Origin: Bin80 sp965207565
Lineage (GTDB): Bacteria; Bacteroidota; Rhodothermia; Rhodothermales; Bin80
NCBI GenBank assembly: GCA_965207565.1
Contig: CBDBMQ010000032.1
Span: 1 to 34,351, forward strand
Length of the DNA stretch: 34,351 bases
Direction: 5' to 3'
Shown: positions 24,566 to 33,259 of the stretch, piece by piece
Layout: each line of letters starts with the position of its first letter
Position numbering within the stretch: position 1 is the first letter of the stretch
Program-made: the position numbers and the translations under genes
Notes under the pieces: generated by a model
What the model was told of the DNA's origin: nothing
What the model saw: only the letters and a program-made list of their open reading frames with translations
Database searches by the model: none

Positions 24566-26309
24566 CATAGTGGTAGTCAAAGATGCAGGAAGTTCCGATC
24601 ATCTCACGAAACCAAAGCGTAGCACTGGTTCCAAACGCATCTCTTAACTGCACTGGGGCATTCAACGAAAAGTGGACTGGTTGGGACTCGCCCTCATTTA
24701 TTGCAATATTATTCGTGTAGAGATAGGTACGATCAAGAGTATCCAATTGAGGGTTCAAACCTCCCCGAATGCCGGGCAGGTTTCCTGTGCGATTGGCTAT
24801 AATCCGCGATCCCCCATCTGGAGCAGGATCAAGTGAAATCTTCAGTGATCTGTCGGGCAAGAAGAATCGTTCTACATGGGCCTTAAAGCCTTCCGCCGCA
24901 CAGAAAACGGTAATCGGAAGTCTGGAATGGATTGAGAACTCAGCCCGTCCGAAAGTATCGGTATGTGCCTCCAGGTATGTTTTATTTGGATAGAGAATCA
25001 GTATATGTACACCTGGTTGCGGCTCGCCAGTATCTCTATGGGAAACTACTATAGAAACCGGCACACCCTCTGGTACTGGAGGACGGGCTGCTGGCAAAAC
25101 AACCTTCAGTTCGCGCCCGCTGATCAACTGGAACATAGGGCGCTGCCCTGCCAGAGCATAGGTCTCATCCTCAATAACGGTAATTCCCTCACCGCGACGC
25201 TCAATGAAATATTCCCGCCCTCCAGATCCCGGCGCATCACCGACGGAGCATTGACCTAAACGTGAAGCAAGCAATTCGTTACGGGTGAATTGGCTCGTGC
25301 GTAGGTCTTCAGTGGTTATGGAGTTGCATAGACCACCGGGTGAATACAACTCAAGCCGATCCTCAAAAATAAATAGGCGAATTCTTGACCCGCGTACAGC
25401 GTAGTCGCGATGAACCACCGCATTCACGACCGCCTCAAAGACTGCTCTTATACTGAATTGAGGTATATCAATCCGTGCAGGGTTTTTATATGCTGCCGTG
25501 CGCATATTGGAGACTACGAAACGTACTGCATCACGAATCTGTTGGTCAAGGGGACCAGTGATATCTTTGGAATCAATTTGCTGATTGCTATCTGATCGAT
25601 GTCCACGGTAACATACAGCTTGGATCCAAGCGTTTGGCAACCATTCGCGTGGGTCCATAGATGCTAAGAGCACACCTCCCACCGTTGCTTGAAAATAGTC
25701 TTCCGAATTTTTCTTGACGAATTTTAGTTTCGACAAGGCCACTTCAGGCGAATCGTGTACTCGAGAACTCACGTATCTACGCCATAGTCGCTCATTTAGA
25801 CTGTTGATCCCTGTATCTCTGACGATTTGGGTATCTGTTGAAGTGTCATCGGACTGCCCGCGTATTTGGGTCAATCGGTTCACCTCAACCGCATCCATCT
25901 GGACCTTGCTATCACCAATTCGATGAAAATACCCCCCGGGTGAGCGATGTACTGTCCTACTCTTTGGAATTTTAACCAACAGAGCACCCCCATCGGCCAA
26001 CTCCACTGGCACTCTGAAGACACTAAATCTTATTTCAGGCTTGATACTTTCTCTGCAAATTTCACCTACAAACCGGACTAGTATGTCTAGTTTTGATGGT
26101 TCAATGGACTGAGGCTGTCGGTCATCCATTACCCCTAAAACCAGTTGCCCACCCTCACTATTTGCGAATGCTGCGATCTCATTAGCTAGGGAATCTCGCC
26201 GGGGGGCAGAAACTTTATCTCCACGGAATTCAACAGCTTTCAATTCCATGCCAGTATCCTCCCCCAAAGCAACCTCTTGCCAAAATCTTGGTAGATCAGT
26301 TGATAACAT
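24558..26309 (-). CDS. AlbA_2/Schlafen-type ATP-binding protein with C-terminal beta-domain extension
   Basis: The 583-residue protein starts with an AlbA_2 (Schlafen AlbA) nucleic-acid-binding domain (about 15-135: MELKAVEF, LANEIAAFANSEGGQLVLGV, GGYFHRIGDSKV), followed by a linker and a GHKL-type HATPase_c_4 domain (about 270-385: AVFEAVVNAVVHRDYAVRGS, RLELYSPGGLC, then RNELLASRLG). The C-terminal 170 residues are atypical: a possible transthyretin/carboxypeptidase-regulatory-like beta domain (about 410-490, SIVVSHRDTGEPQPGVHILI) and a last segment with NPQLDTLDRTYLYTNNIAIN. No signal peptide or membrane helix is seen. Proteins with AlbA_2 plus HATPase domains are widespread, some in defence or toxin-like loci, and their roles are mostly unknown. 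The gene stands alone beside 1 kb of gene-poor DNA, consistent with an acquired accessory gene. Confidence 0.8.
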   Translation of the reverse strand: MLSTDLPRFWQEVALGEDTGMELKAVEFRGDKVSAPRRDSLANEIAAFANSEGGQLVLGVMDDRQPQSIEPSKLDILVRFVGEICRESIKPEIRFSVFRVPVELADGGALLVKIPKSRTVHRSPGGYFHRIGDSKVQMDAVEVNRLTQIRGQSDDTSTDTQIVRDTGINSLNERLWRRYVSSRVHDSPEVALSKLKFVKKNSEDYFQATVGGVLLASMDPREWLPNAWIQAVCYRGHRSDSNQQIDSKDITGPLDQQIRDAVRFVVSNMRTAAYKNPARIDIPQFSIRAVFEAVVNAVVHRDYAVRGSRIRLFIFEDRLELYSPGGLCNSITTEDLRTSQFTRNELLASRLGQCSVGDAPGSGGREYFIERRGEGITVIEDETYALAGQRPMFQLISGRELKVVLPAARPPVPEGVPVSIVVSHRDTGEPQPGVHILILYPNKTYLEAHTDTFGRAEFSIHSRLPITVFCAAEGFKAHVERFFLPDRSLKISLDPAPDGGSRIIANRTGNLPGIRGGLNPQLDTLDRTYLYTNNIAINEGESQPVHFSLNAPVQLRDAFGTSATLWFREMIGTSCIFDYHYEK

Positions 26310-27341
26310 TATTTCTTTTTATTGGGAGCGTGAAGGGCCTTTCGCTTGATGGATCTCCTGATTTTTCAACAAGCATGACTGAACATTATGCCATTCCTAA
26401 CATGCCTCCGTGCATTTTACACGAGGTTGGGAGCAATTTGCTTTATCACACAGTCATGCAACAAATTAAAACATAAAGTTCAGCTTTGTCTTGGCAAAGA
26501 CGGGCATGCACTCGGCTGCATCCATCGAACCTCACAACGTGTCGGCCATCTGACAGAACTTGATCTCATTTTCTGTCACATGTTTTGTTCCCAAACTGAA
26601 TTGGCGGGGCTTTCTTCTTGCCCTTTTCGTGCCATAGACTGTCTTTCTGATTATGTGATTCGCGAGGACTCAACAGGGAATTTAGCCATAATAGCAACGA
26701 ACTCAGTCCGGCCAGAAAGAACCGAACCCGGTAATACGCCAATTATTTGAAGTTGATCTAAGAAACAATCGTCTCCCGGCGTGTATTCTTGAGGCCGTCT
26801 TATGACTTTCGTGTAGCAACCAAGTTATTACAGAACCGCGGGATCGCTAGAAGGCAATGCTCCTTAATCTGGATTTGCCTAGCAATGTCGCTGGGGATGC
26901 CAGCGCTGTTCGTTTGAACTACTCATTACTCCCGAGTCATCCGATTCTTCTGAAACTTTTGATTAAATATAGTGGCAAAAAGCTTATTCTGTAGTGACCT
27001 TGACTGATGAAATGAATTTCCGGTTGCTTCCAGTCTACTTTGGGGCGATTGTTCAAGTCGATCCTCACTTTTCAATCTCAGCAAGTATGGTTTTGTCATC
27101 GAATAGATACTGTCGTAGCGGTCATGCCGATTCATGGGTTTTTGGGGGCTCAATCAAGATGACATCAGAAGTGCAAAATTCATCACTAGAACATCACGAA
27201 TGCAATTCATGAATCCCACGGGAAGTGAATCAAACTTGGCTGTAAACCAAGACCTTGTCAAATCAAATGACGTAGGTGAGTCAGGGGGAGGCTGATTTGC
27301 CGAAAAAAACTGTCCCAAAGCAGGGCAAGAACCGATTGAGG
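26310..27341. other. Gene-poor 1-kb stretch, possibly containing decayed coding remnants
   Basis: I find no gene I would defend. Open frames on the plus strand (26388-26750) and minus strand (26926-27153) have odd compositions and no motifs. Short minus-strand stretches read protein-like but lack starts or are broken: one ending at the stop 26651-26653 (containing LQIIGVLPGSVLSGRTEFVA) and pieces near 26960-27120 (RQYLFDDKTILAEIEK in one frame, LNNRPKVDWKQPEIHF in another). This could be a decayed accessory or transposase-like gene. No terminal inverted repeats or target-site duplication were found by eye. The part next to 26309 must hold the promoter of the AlbA_2 gene. Confidence 0.4.
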
Positions 27342-28253
27342 TTAATTGGGAACAGGAGTAAGCCAGCCGAATGGATCGTTTCCATCTCCAACGATATCAA
27401 AAAACGCTTCTTGTATTTTTTGGGTAATCTCCCCACGTTTTCCATCACCAATGACATGTTTGTCTACCGAGCGGACAGGAGTGATCTCGGCAGCGGTGCC
27501 TGTAAAGAATAGCTCATCTGCAAGGTAGAGTGCCTCACGTGGCATACTTCCTTCATGTACCGGGATCCCCGCAACTTTCGCCAACTGCATCACCGTCGAT
27601 CGTGTGATACCCGGCAGGATTGAGAAGGCGGTCGGTGCAGTATAAATTTCACCATCCCGAACAAGAAACAGATTCTCCCCACTGCCCTCTGCAAGATAGC
27701 CACCGGTGGTCAGCATAATTCCTTCTTCATATCCATTGAGGATAGCATCCATCTTGACCAGACTGGCATTGATGTAGTTTCCTCCTGCTTTTGCAAGGGC
27801 CGGCACGGTATTTGGAGCAAATCGATTCCAGGAAGCCACCTGCACATCAATCCCCTTTTCCAGTGCATCTACACCAAGGTATGGCCCCCACTCAAAGACT
27901 GCAATGGCAGTCTCGATGGGGTTATCCAGTGGACTCACCCCCATCGGCCCCCGCCCTCGAAATATGATAGGCCGAATATAACTGGACTGCAGGTTACTCC
28001 GGGAGATGGTTTGAATTGCTGCCTGTTGGAGAGCTTCCAAATCATAAGGAGGCTTCATGCGGTAGATCTTGGCAGAATCCAGCAAACGACGCATGTGTTC
28101 GCGGAGACGAAATACGGCGGTGCCTTTCTTGGTCTGGTACGCACGAATACCTTCAAATACACTTGATCCATAGTGAATCACATGTGCAAGCACATGAACT
28201 TTTGCCTCTTCATGGGGGACAAACTTCCCATTAAACCAGATATCGTAATTCAT
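27342..28253 (-). CDS. ilvE: Branched-chain amino acid aminotransferase
   Basis: IlvE transfers the amino group between glutamate and the 2-oxo acids of Leu, Ile and Val, using PLP. The protein of 303 residues from ATG 28253 begins MNYDIWFNGKFVPHEEAKV and shows the class IV aminotransferase pattern: HYGSSVFEGIRAY, YIRPIIFRG, KAGGNYINASLVKMDA (with the PLP-lysine in the ANYINS-like block), EGSGENLFLVRDGEIYTP-type segment (here EGSGENLFLVRDGEIYTA) and LPGITRSTVMQLA, TGTAAEITPV. It is the long type related to E. coli IlvE. The frame is open to a GTG at 28277, but those residues are not family-like. It follows the glycosyltransferase gene by 62 nt. Confidence 0.94.
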   Translation of the reverse strand: MNYDIWFNGKFVPHEEAKVHVLAHVIHYGSSVFEGIRAYQTKKGTAVFRLREHMRRLLDSAKIYRMKPPYDLEALQQAAIQTISRSNLQSSYIRPIIFRGRGPMGVSPLDNPIETAIAVFEWGPYLGVDALEKGIDVQVASWNRFAPNTVPALAKAGGNYINASLVKMDAILNGYEEGIMLTTGGYLAEGSGENLFLVRDGEIYTAPTAFSILPGITRSTVMQLAKVAGIPVHEGSMPREALYLADELFFTGTAAEITPVRSVDKHVIGDGKRGEITQKIQEAFFDIVGDGNDPFGWLTPVPN

Positions 28254-28315
28254 GCTGAATCGAATTTGAAAGCGCACTTACGTATAAGAAGACATGCGGT
28301 TGCAATCTGGGGCAG

Positions 28316-29029
28316 TTACGCGGCTAGTCTTTTACGCAGGTGATGTGATATGATCGCAAATCGGAAGATGACTCCAAGAATTTTTATCGACGCCTTTATG
28401 GTTCCTGTTAGGGTTCCGGTGATTTTGGATACACCTACTCGTCTCCGATAGGAAACCGGGATTTCTGTGATACGTAACCCCGCTATATGTGCTTTGATTT
28501 GCATCTCAATGGTCCAGCCAAAGGTTGCGTCACGCATATGCAACTTCATCAGGGGCTGATATCGAATGGCTCGAAAGGGTCCCAGATCACTGTAGCGAGT
28601 GCCCCAGAGTAATCGCATCAGCAGACAAGCCAGGCGATTTCCCCAGCGTGCCTGTGGTAAAAGGGCGCCGTGTTCACTCGCCCCCCTGATGCGGCTGCCG
28701 ATCACGAGATCGTGTGTTCCTGCCTGAATTGGGGCGATCAGCTCGGACATCTCATCGGGGTGATCCGAATAGTCTCCATCAAGGAATACGATTACGTCCG
28801 GGTTCCGGCTTGATGCATAAGCAAGCCCGCGAAGACAGGCATAGCCATAGCCACGTCTGGCTTCGTGAAGCACAGTTGCTCCTGCCTTGGATGCATTTTT
28901 TTCTGTTGCATCGGTTGAAGCATTATTAACAACGACGACTTCGGTAACAAGTCCATGAGGGATATCCTGAATGACCTGAGCGATTGCTGCAGCTTCATTA
29001 AATGCAGGAATGATAACAAGGACACGCAT
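28316..29029 (-). CDS. Family 2 glycosyltransferase (dolichol-phosphate-mannose synthase-like)
   Basis: This 237-residue GT-A enzyme probably transfers a sugar from a nucleotide donor to a polyprenyl phosphate or a similar lipid acceptor. The N-terminal LVIIPAFNEAAAIAQVI and VVVNNASTDAT are the nucleotide-binding start of the fold, FLDGDYSDHPDEM contains the DxD-type metal site (about 81-93), and FGWTIEMQIKAH with EIPVSYRRRVGVSKI is the DPM1-like acceptor region. The C-terminus carries one hydrophobic segment (ILGVIFRFAIIS), suggesting membrane association. The donor and the product cannot be told from sequence. It is upstream of ilvE on the same strand, with no clear functional link. Confidence 0.88.
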   Translation of the reverse strand: MRVLVIIPAFNEAAAIAQVIQDIPHGLVTEVVVVNNASTDATEKNASKAGATVLHEARRGYGYACLRGLAYASSRNPDVIVFLDGDYSDHPDEMSELIAPIQAGTHDLVIGSRIRGASEHGALLPQARWGNRLACLLMRLLWGTRYSDLGPFRAIRYQPLMKLHMRDATFGWTIEMQIKAHIAGLRITEIPVSYRRRVGVSKITGTLTGTIKASIKILGVIFRFAIISHHLRKRLAA

Positions 29030-29185
29030 CAGGGACAGTGCTGATAAACTGATGGAACAGGTGGTAGGGGAATCTCCAATCCTTATTCAGGAAACCCAGA
29101 ACAAACCCCGAAAAACTTAGAAGACCTTAATGCGTTCCTAGTTCTGTCCTACCTTTAGAGCCGAAGCGCACAGAGACAAAGAACG

Positions 29186-29479
29186 ATGACAACATCATTT
29201 GAATCGCATGAAGCAGTCGAAAATCCGCGAAAGGTTTCACCTGCACGCTTCCGCTTCCGCATATTTTTGTTGATTGTAGGAGCGGTTCTGTTATTCTTCG
29301 TGATGCAAAGTGTTCTGAATCCTTTTGGGAACAACGAATATGCTGAGATTCCCCATGGTAACCATACCCATTATGTCCCTAAGGATCGGGATCTTGATGT
29401 TCCAGTTTCCAATTTCCCAACACGCCCTCCCGCCGACAATGAAAGGATTACCCCGGATGGTCGCATCGTTCCAAAGTGA
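29186..29479 (+). CDS. Small single-pass membrane protein, unknown function
   Basis: I do not recognise this 97-residue protein. It has a charged N-terminal cytoplasmic part ending in basic residues (SPARFRFR), one membrane helix (about 27-45, IFLLIVGAVLLFFVMQSVL) and a polar, Pro-rich outer tail (about 46-97; HGNHTHYVPKDRD, then PADNERITPDGRIVPK). The charge pattern predicts the N-terminus inside. The composition and the clean ATG-to-stop layout between divergent and convergent neighbours favour a real gene. The His-rich HGNHTHY motif after the helix could bind metal, but this is only a suggestion. Confidence 0.65.
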   Translation: MTTSFESHEAVENPRKVSPARFRFRIFLLIVGAVLLFFVMQSVLNPFGNNEYAEIPHGNHTHYVPKDRDLDVPVSNFPTRPPADNERITPDGRIVPK

Positions 29480-29542
29480 ACAATAGTTGCGCCGGAAACC
29501 TGAACCATCTTGGTAGATATGCAAGGGAATTATATACGAAAG

Positions 29543-31066
29543 TCATTCAAAGTCCGGCTCCTCATCACCGGGATCCAATGATCCCAGCATGCTTCCCATC
29601 ATGTCGGAATAAGTCTGCTCTTCCTTGCCGAGCATGGATGCCTGATGCAGCCCCTCAAGTACAAATTCCCTGAGAACCCAGCGTTCTTTTGCGGAGATGC
29701 GCTGTTTTTTAGCAGGCCCGAATTGGTTGGTAATGACTTCATCCAACCCCGAAACCGCACGCAGATACTTCTTGTATGCCGCATCGGACAATTCAGGGTC
29801 CAGTGTCAAGGTGTTTCCCTGGGCAAACCATTCCAGGATTTTGCCGTAGGTCTCCCGTTCTTTTCCTTTGAGGCTGGGGTCGGGGAAATAGTCGGCAAAT
29901 ACTTTTCGGATGGCTCGCCCAATGAGAAGCCGCGCGACTTTTTGTGGACCTTCCTGTTCCCCTTCGTACACAAGTTCCAGTTTGCCCGTAATCGCCGATT
30001 CTATGTAGTAGAGGTCACTAACTCTGACACAGACTTGTGATTGTTCGTGAAGAGCTGCCCGGCGTTCGGCATTTGCAATCACTGTCTCAAGTGCCGAGCG
30101 TGTCATCCGTGCGGATACCCCTGATTTTTGATCTACGTATTCACTCGCACGCGCTTCGAACGCCGCAACTTCAATCACCTGTCGGATAAATTCTGGAATG
30201 GTCACACGAACACCATCACGATTTTGCCAAGCCTCCTGATTGGTGATCGCCAATGCAGTGCTGAGCTCTTTCGGGTAATGGGTCAGTACCTGACAGTCAA
30301 TGCGGTCTTTGAGCGGGGTAATGATGTTTCCCCTGTTGGTATAGTCCTCAGGGTTGGCACTGAACAACATCATCAGATCCAATGGGAAGCGTACATTGAA
30401 TCCGCGGATCTGAATGTCCTGTTCTTCCATAATATTGAGCAGGCCCACTTGAATCCGTGCCTGTAGATCGGGGAGTTCATTGATGGCAAAGATCCCACGA
30501 TTTGTACGTGGAATGATTCCAAAATGAATCACTTCCTCATCCGCATAGGTGAGCCGCCGGTGCGCAGCCTTAATCGGATCAATATCTCCAATCAGGTCGG
30601 CAATAGATGTATCCGGGGTTGCCAGCTTTTCTGCGTAGCGCTCATTCCGGTGAAGCCATGCAATCGGCGTTTCTTCACCCTCGTTGGCGATCCGATCACA
30701 TGCGAACTTTGATAAGGGGGAGAAGGGGCTATCGTTGAGCTCACTACCGGCCACCACAGGGATATATTCGTCAAGCAGGAGAGGGATCAGTCGGAGTATT
30801 CGACTTTTTGCCTGGCCCCGCAATCCGAGAAGAAGAATATCATGGCGGCTCAGAATTGCGTTTTGGAGTTGAGGGATCACGCTCCTGTCATATCCAAGAA
30901 TGCCTGGAAATACCTCACTCCCATCATGAAGGCGCTCCAGTAGGTTCCGGCGGAGTTCGTCCTTGACGGACTCCACTTTGTAGGAAGATGCTCTCAGATC
31001 TCCCAGTGTCTTGATATCTTCACGTTTAACGCTCACTGTATTCATGTTTGTATTGGAGGTGTCCAT
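29543..31066 (-). CDS. Magnesium-chelatase-ChlI-like AAA+ ATPase
   Basis: The 507-residue protein has an AAA+ core related to the ChlI/MoxR clade. The P-loop reads LLLGLRGQAKSRILR (about 78-92), in which the last glycine of the usual GxxGxGKS is alanine. The Walker B-like segment is GIFAINELPDLQARIQVGLL, followed by the ChlI-type insert EEQDIQIRGF and the sensor-1 LFSANPEDYTNRG. The last 230 residues are helical and unlike MoxR. No porphyrin-synthesis genes or vWA partner are adjacent, so a role in tetrapyrrole metal insertion is unlikely; a stand-alone remodelling ATPase is more plausible. The start is either ATG 31066 or ATG 31045; the latter overlaps the upstream stop as ATGA. Confidence 0.82.
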   Translation of the reverse strand: MDTSNTNMNTVSVKREDIKTLGDLRASSYKVESVKDELRRNLLERLHDGSEVFPGILGYDRSVIPQLQNAILSRHDILLLGLRGQAKSRILRLIPLLLDEYIPVVAGSELNDSPFSPLSKFACDRIANEGEETPIAWLHRNERYAEKLATPDTSIADLIGDIDPIKAAHRRLTYADEEVIHFGIIPRTNRGIFAINELPDLQARIQVGLLNIMEEQDIQIRGFNVRFPLDLMMLFSANPEDYTNRGNIITPLKDRIDCQVLTHYPKELSTALAITNQEAWQNRDGVRVTIPEFIRQVIEVAAFEARASEYVDQKSGVSARMTRSALETVIANAERRAALHEQSQVCVRVSDLYYIESAITGKLELVYEGEQEGPQKVARLLIGRAIRKVFADYFPDPSLKGKERETYGKILEWFAQGNTLTLDPELSDAAYKKYLRAVSGLDEVITNQFGPAKKQRISAKERWVLREFVLEGLHQASMLGKEEQTYSDMMGSMLGSLDPGDEEPDFE

Positions 31067-32082
31067 AGATACACTCGGATGGAGGGCTCCGGTGCCACAA
31101 GTGCAACTGCCAGTTGATAGGTCCCATCCGGGTTCAGCTTCGCGGCCAGATCAATCGGGTAAAAGTTTTTGATGTAACCAGGGTCGGCTTCTATGAGTAT
31201 GTGTTGGAGCATTCCGAAGCTGTCATAGACATCCACACGAATCCAGCCGGCGCGCTGGTTCAGGACGAACCAGAATTCCCCCGCTGTTGCGGCTGAGCTG
31301 GTGATGAGGGGGGCGCCCCGGCCCTGTCCCTGATCGAATGCATAGGTACGTCGCAGCATCGGTGAATCGAAGCCCCTCCACCGCAGTGTATCGGGGCCGT
31401 CCAATAAATCTTCTGTCCAGATCAAAGCCCATGGGTAGAATCCACTCAGACTCACAAGTTGATCGTCAAAGTTACGCAGAAATCCTGCATGCTCCCAGGA
31501 AGATCCATACAAAACAGATTCTTGAATCGGATTTCCGGTTCGGTCCAATGTCCAAAGAAAATGGGTTGTATCGCGTGTAACGGCCTTGAGGTACAATTTA
31601 TCGTCGTTTGCCAGAACATACTGTAATGACTTTGGAGGCACCTTTTCGGCAAGGATGGAGTCCACACTCACTCTGTTCACGACAAAATGGAACCGGTGCG
31701 TCTCTGGATCAAAGATAATGAGGGAGTCAGATCTGGATCCGGCAAGGTAAGGAAAACTAGTATTAGGCAACGAAAAAGAGGCCTCGACGGTGCCGTCCAG
31801 ATCAAACACAAAGATGCGCCCACTTTCCGTATCACTCGCATAAATTCGATCACCTTTGCCAAACAGTATGGTCCGGGGATATTCCAGATCCGTTCCACGA
31901 ATTACATCTGGAGATGCAAGGGTATCCGGCAGGAATCCAGCTGCAATGGTTCGAGACAGAGAGTCTGCGGGAGATATCGTCTGCGATTCAATCCGGTGAC
32001 AGGAGGAGGGAAGACATCCTGCGAACAGAATACAGAAGACAAGACTCAGACAGCTGGATTTGATGTGAGATGCGTTGATCAA
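31042..32082 (-). CDS. Predicted lipoprotein with beta-propeller-like repeats
   Basis: The 346-residue protein begins with a signal sequence and a probable lipobox (VFCILFAGC, about residues 15-23), so it is likely anchored to the membrane facing the periplasm or the outside. Repeated short strands of NHL/6-bladed-propeller character follow: RTILFGKGDRIYASDTESGR, IFVFDLDGTVEASFSLP, LVSLSGFYP and later blades. No catalytic motif is visible. It lies between the HtrA-type protease gene (4-nt ATGA overlap at 32079-32082) and the AAA+ ATPase gene (overlap of 4 to 25 nt), so it is cotranscribed and probably translationally coupled with both. The precise family is not known to me. Confidence 0.7.
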   Translation of the reverse strand: MINASHIKSSCLSLVFCILFAGCLPSSCHRIESQTISPADSLSRTIAAGFLPDTLASPDVIRGTDLEYPRTILFGKGDRIYASDTESGRIFVFDLDGTVEASFSLPNTSFPYLAGSRSDSLIIFDPETHRFHFVVNRVSVDSILAEKVPPKSLQYVLANDDKLYLKAVTRDTTHFLWTLDRTGNPIQESVLYGSSWEHAGFLRNFDDQLVSLSGFYPWALIWTEDLLDGPDTLRWRGFDSPMLRRTYAFDQGQGRGAPLITSSAATAGEFWFVLNQRAGWIRVDVYDSFGMLQHILIEADPGYIKNFYPIDLAAKLNPDGTYQLAVALVAPEPSIRVYLWTPPIQT

Positions 32083-33233
32083 CCTTCCCGCCGTCCAATT
32101 TGCAAGCTTAACTGCACCCTTCGGTTGTTCCGTAATACATGATAGGTGACCACGTCTCCCGGCCTGAAATCAAATATTCGGGCGACATAGTCATCCTGGT
32201 TTGAGATCGACTCATCCTGAAGCGCCACGATGAGATCATAGGGCAGCAGGCCGGCTTCTTCGGCAGGAGAACCCGAATCTACATCGGCGATCAAAATTCC
32301 CCGTGTATCTTCCAGACCCAGAGCTTCAGCGATCTGTGCGGTCACGGCTACGAAACTGATTCCCGTATAATAGGAGCGATCAACCTGGCCGGTTTCACGC
32401 AATTCATTGATAATTCTCTGAGCTTTGGCAGCGGGGACTGCAAATCCCAGGCCGACGGATCCTCCACTCTCACTGTAGATTGCTGCATTGACACCGATCA
32501 CTTCGCCGAGGGCATTGATGAGGGGTCCACCGGAGTTCCCGCGGTTAATTGCAGCATCTGTTTGGATCATGTCATGGTAGATGCGCCCATCCTTGCTTCC
32601 AAGGTCTCTTTCGGCTGCACTGACCACTCCAACCGTCACACTGGGAGCTGCTGCTTCAAAGAGTCCAAAAGGGTTTCCCAGGGCGATTGCCCATTCCCCC
32701 ACGATGGGTTCGGGGGATTCGGAAAAACGTAAATGCTCCAGGGGGCGATCCGGAGAAATCTTTAAGAGCGCTAGATCGGTTGCCTTATCGGCTCCAATTA
32801 ACTCCGCATCTAGCGTTTTCCCATCGGTCAGCGATACGGTCACCTTGGTCGCATTCCCGGCTACATGGTGGTTGGTCACGATGTAGCCATCCGGCGATAT
32901 TAAGAAGCCACTTCCCAGGTTCTGGACGCGTCGTTCAATAATTCGCGATTGCCGTTCAGAAAAAAACTGTCCAAAGAAGGGGTCCTGGAAAAAATCCGCG
33001 AATGGGTCCCGGTAACGGACTTGTTGCAATTCAATGACGTTGATGCTGACAATGGCAGGGGTCGCAGTTTCTACCGCGCGTGTGATGGCGGTCTGCCGGC
33101 TGAGCGTAATCGAGTCATTGACCGCGGCTGCCGACTCTGGCGAAGACAGTTGTGCCTGAGAATGCACGTTTTGCTGGCATCCAGGCAGTATGATGATTAG
33201 ACAAAGATGTACAAGTACAAGAAAACGTTCCAT
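32079..33233 (-). CDS. HtrA/DegP-type trypsin-like serine protease lipoprotein with one PDZ domain
   Basis: This 384-residue envelope protease probably degrades or senses misfolded proteins. It has an N-terminal lipoprotein signal (LIIILPGC, about residues 12-19), a trypsin-like domain (about 50-265) with the triad His in VTNHHVAG, Asp in KATDLALLKI and Ser in NRGNSGGPL, the loop-containing GNPFGLFE, and one PDZ domain (about 285-380; GILIADVDSGSPAEEAGLLPYD). A single PDZ resembles DegS rather than DegP, but it is attached as a lipoprotein instead of by a membrane helix. It ends with a 4-nt overlap with the propeller-like lipoprotein gene. The DPFADFFQDPFFGQFF segment is the flexible loop region typical of HtrA. 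Confidence 0.92.
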   Translation of the reverse strand: MERFLVLVHLCLIIILPGCQQNVHSQAQLSSPESAAAVNDSITLSRQTAITRAVETATPAIVSINVIELQQVRYRDPFADFFQDPFFGQFFSERQSRIIERRVQNLGSGFLISPDGYIVTNHHVAGNATKVTVSLTDGKTLDAELIGADKATDLALLKISPDRPLEHLRFSESPEPIVGEWAIALGNPFGLFEAAAPSVTVGVVSAAERDLGSKDGRIYHDMIQTDAAINRGNSGGPLINALGEVIGVNAAIYSESGGSVGLGFAVPAAKAQRIINELRETGQVDRSYYTGISFVAVTAQIAEALGLEDTRGILIADVDSGSPAEEAGLLPYDLIVALQDESISNQDDYVARIFDFRPGDVVTYHVLRNNRRVQLSLQIGRREG

Positions 33234-33259
33234 AGAGCCAAAGATCAGTACTGAATTCT

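Noticed and set aside
26388..26750. Plus-strand frame of 120 codons in the gene-poor stretch
   Set aside because: It is Cys- and Ser-rich with no motif or ribosome binding site, and a minus-strand frame across part of it reads at least as well.
26926..27153. Possible transposase remnant, because one frame reads LNNRPKVDWKQP, similar in feel to the C-terminus of some transposases
   Set aside because: The similarity is too short, the frame is broken, and no terminal inverted repeats or target duplications are visible.
29543..31066. Assignment to bacteriochlorophyll synthesis as magnesium chelatase
   Set aside because: No tetrapyrrole gene or chelatase partner subunit is near, the protein is much longer than BchI and the P-loop is altered.
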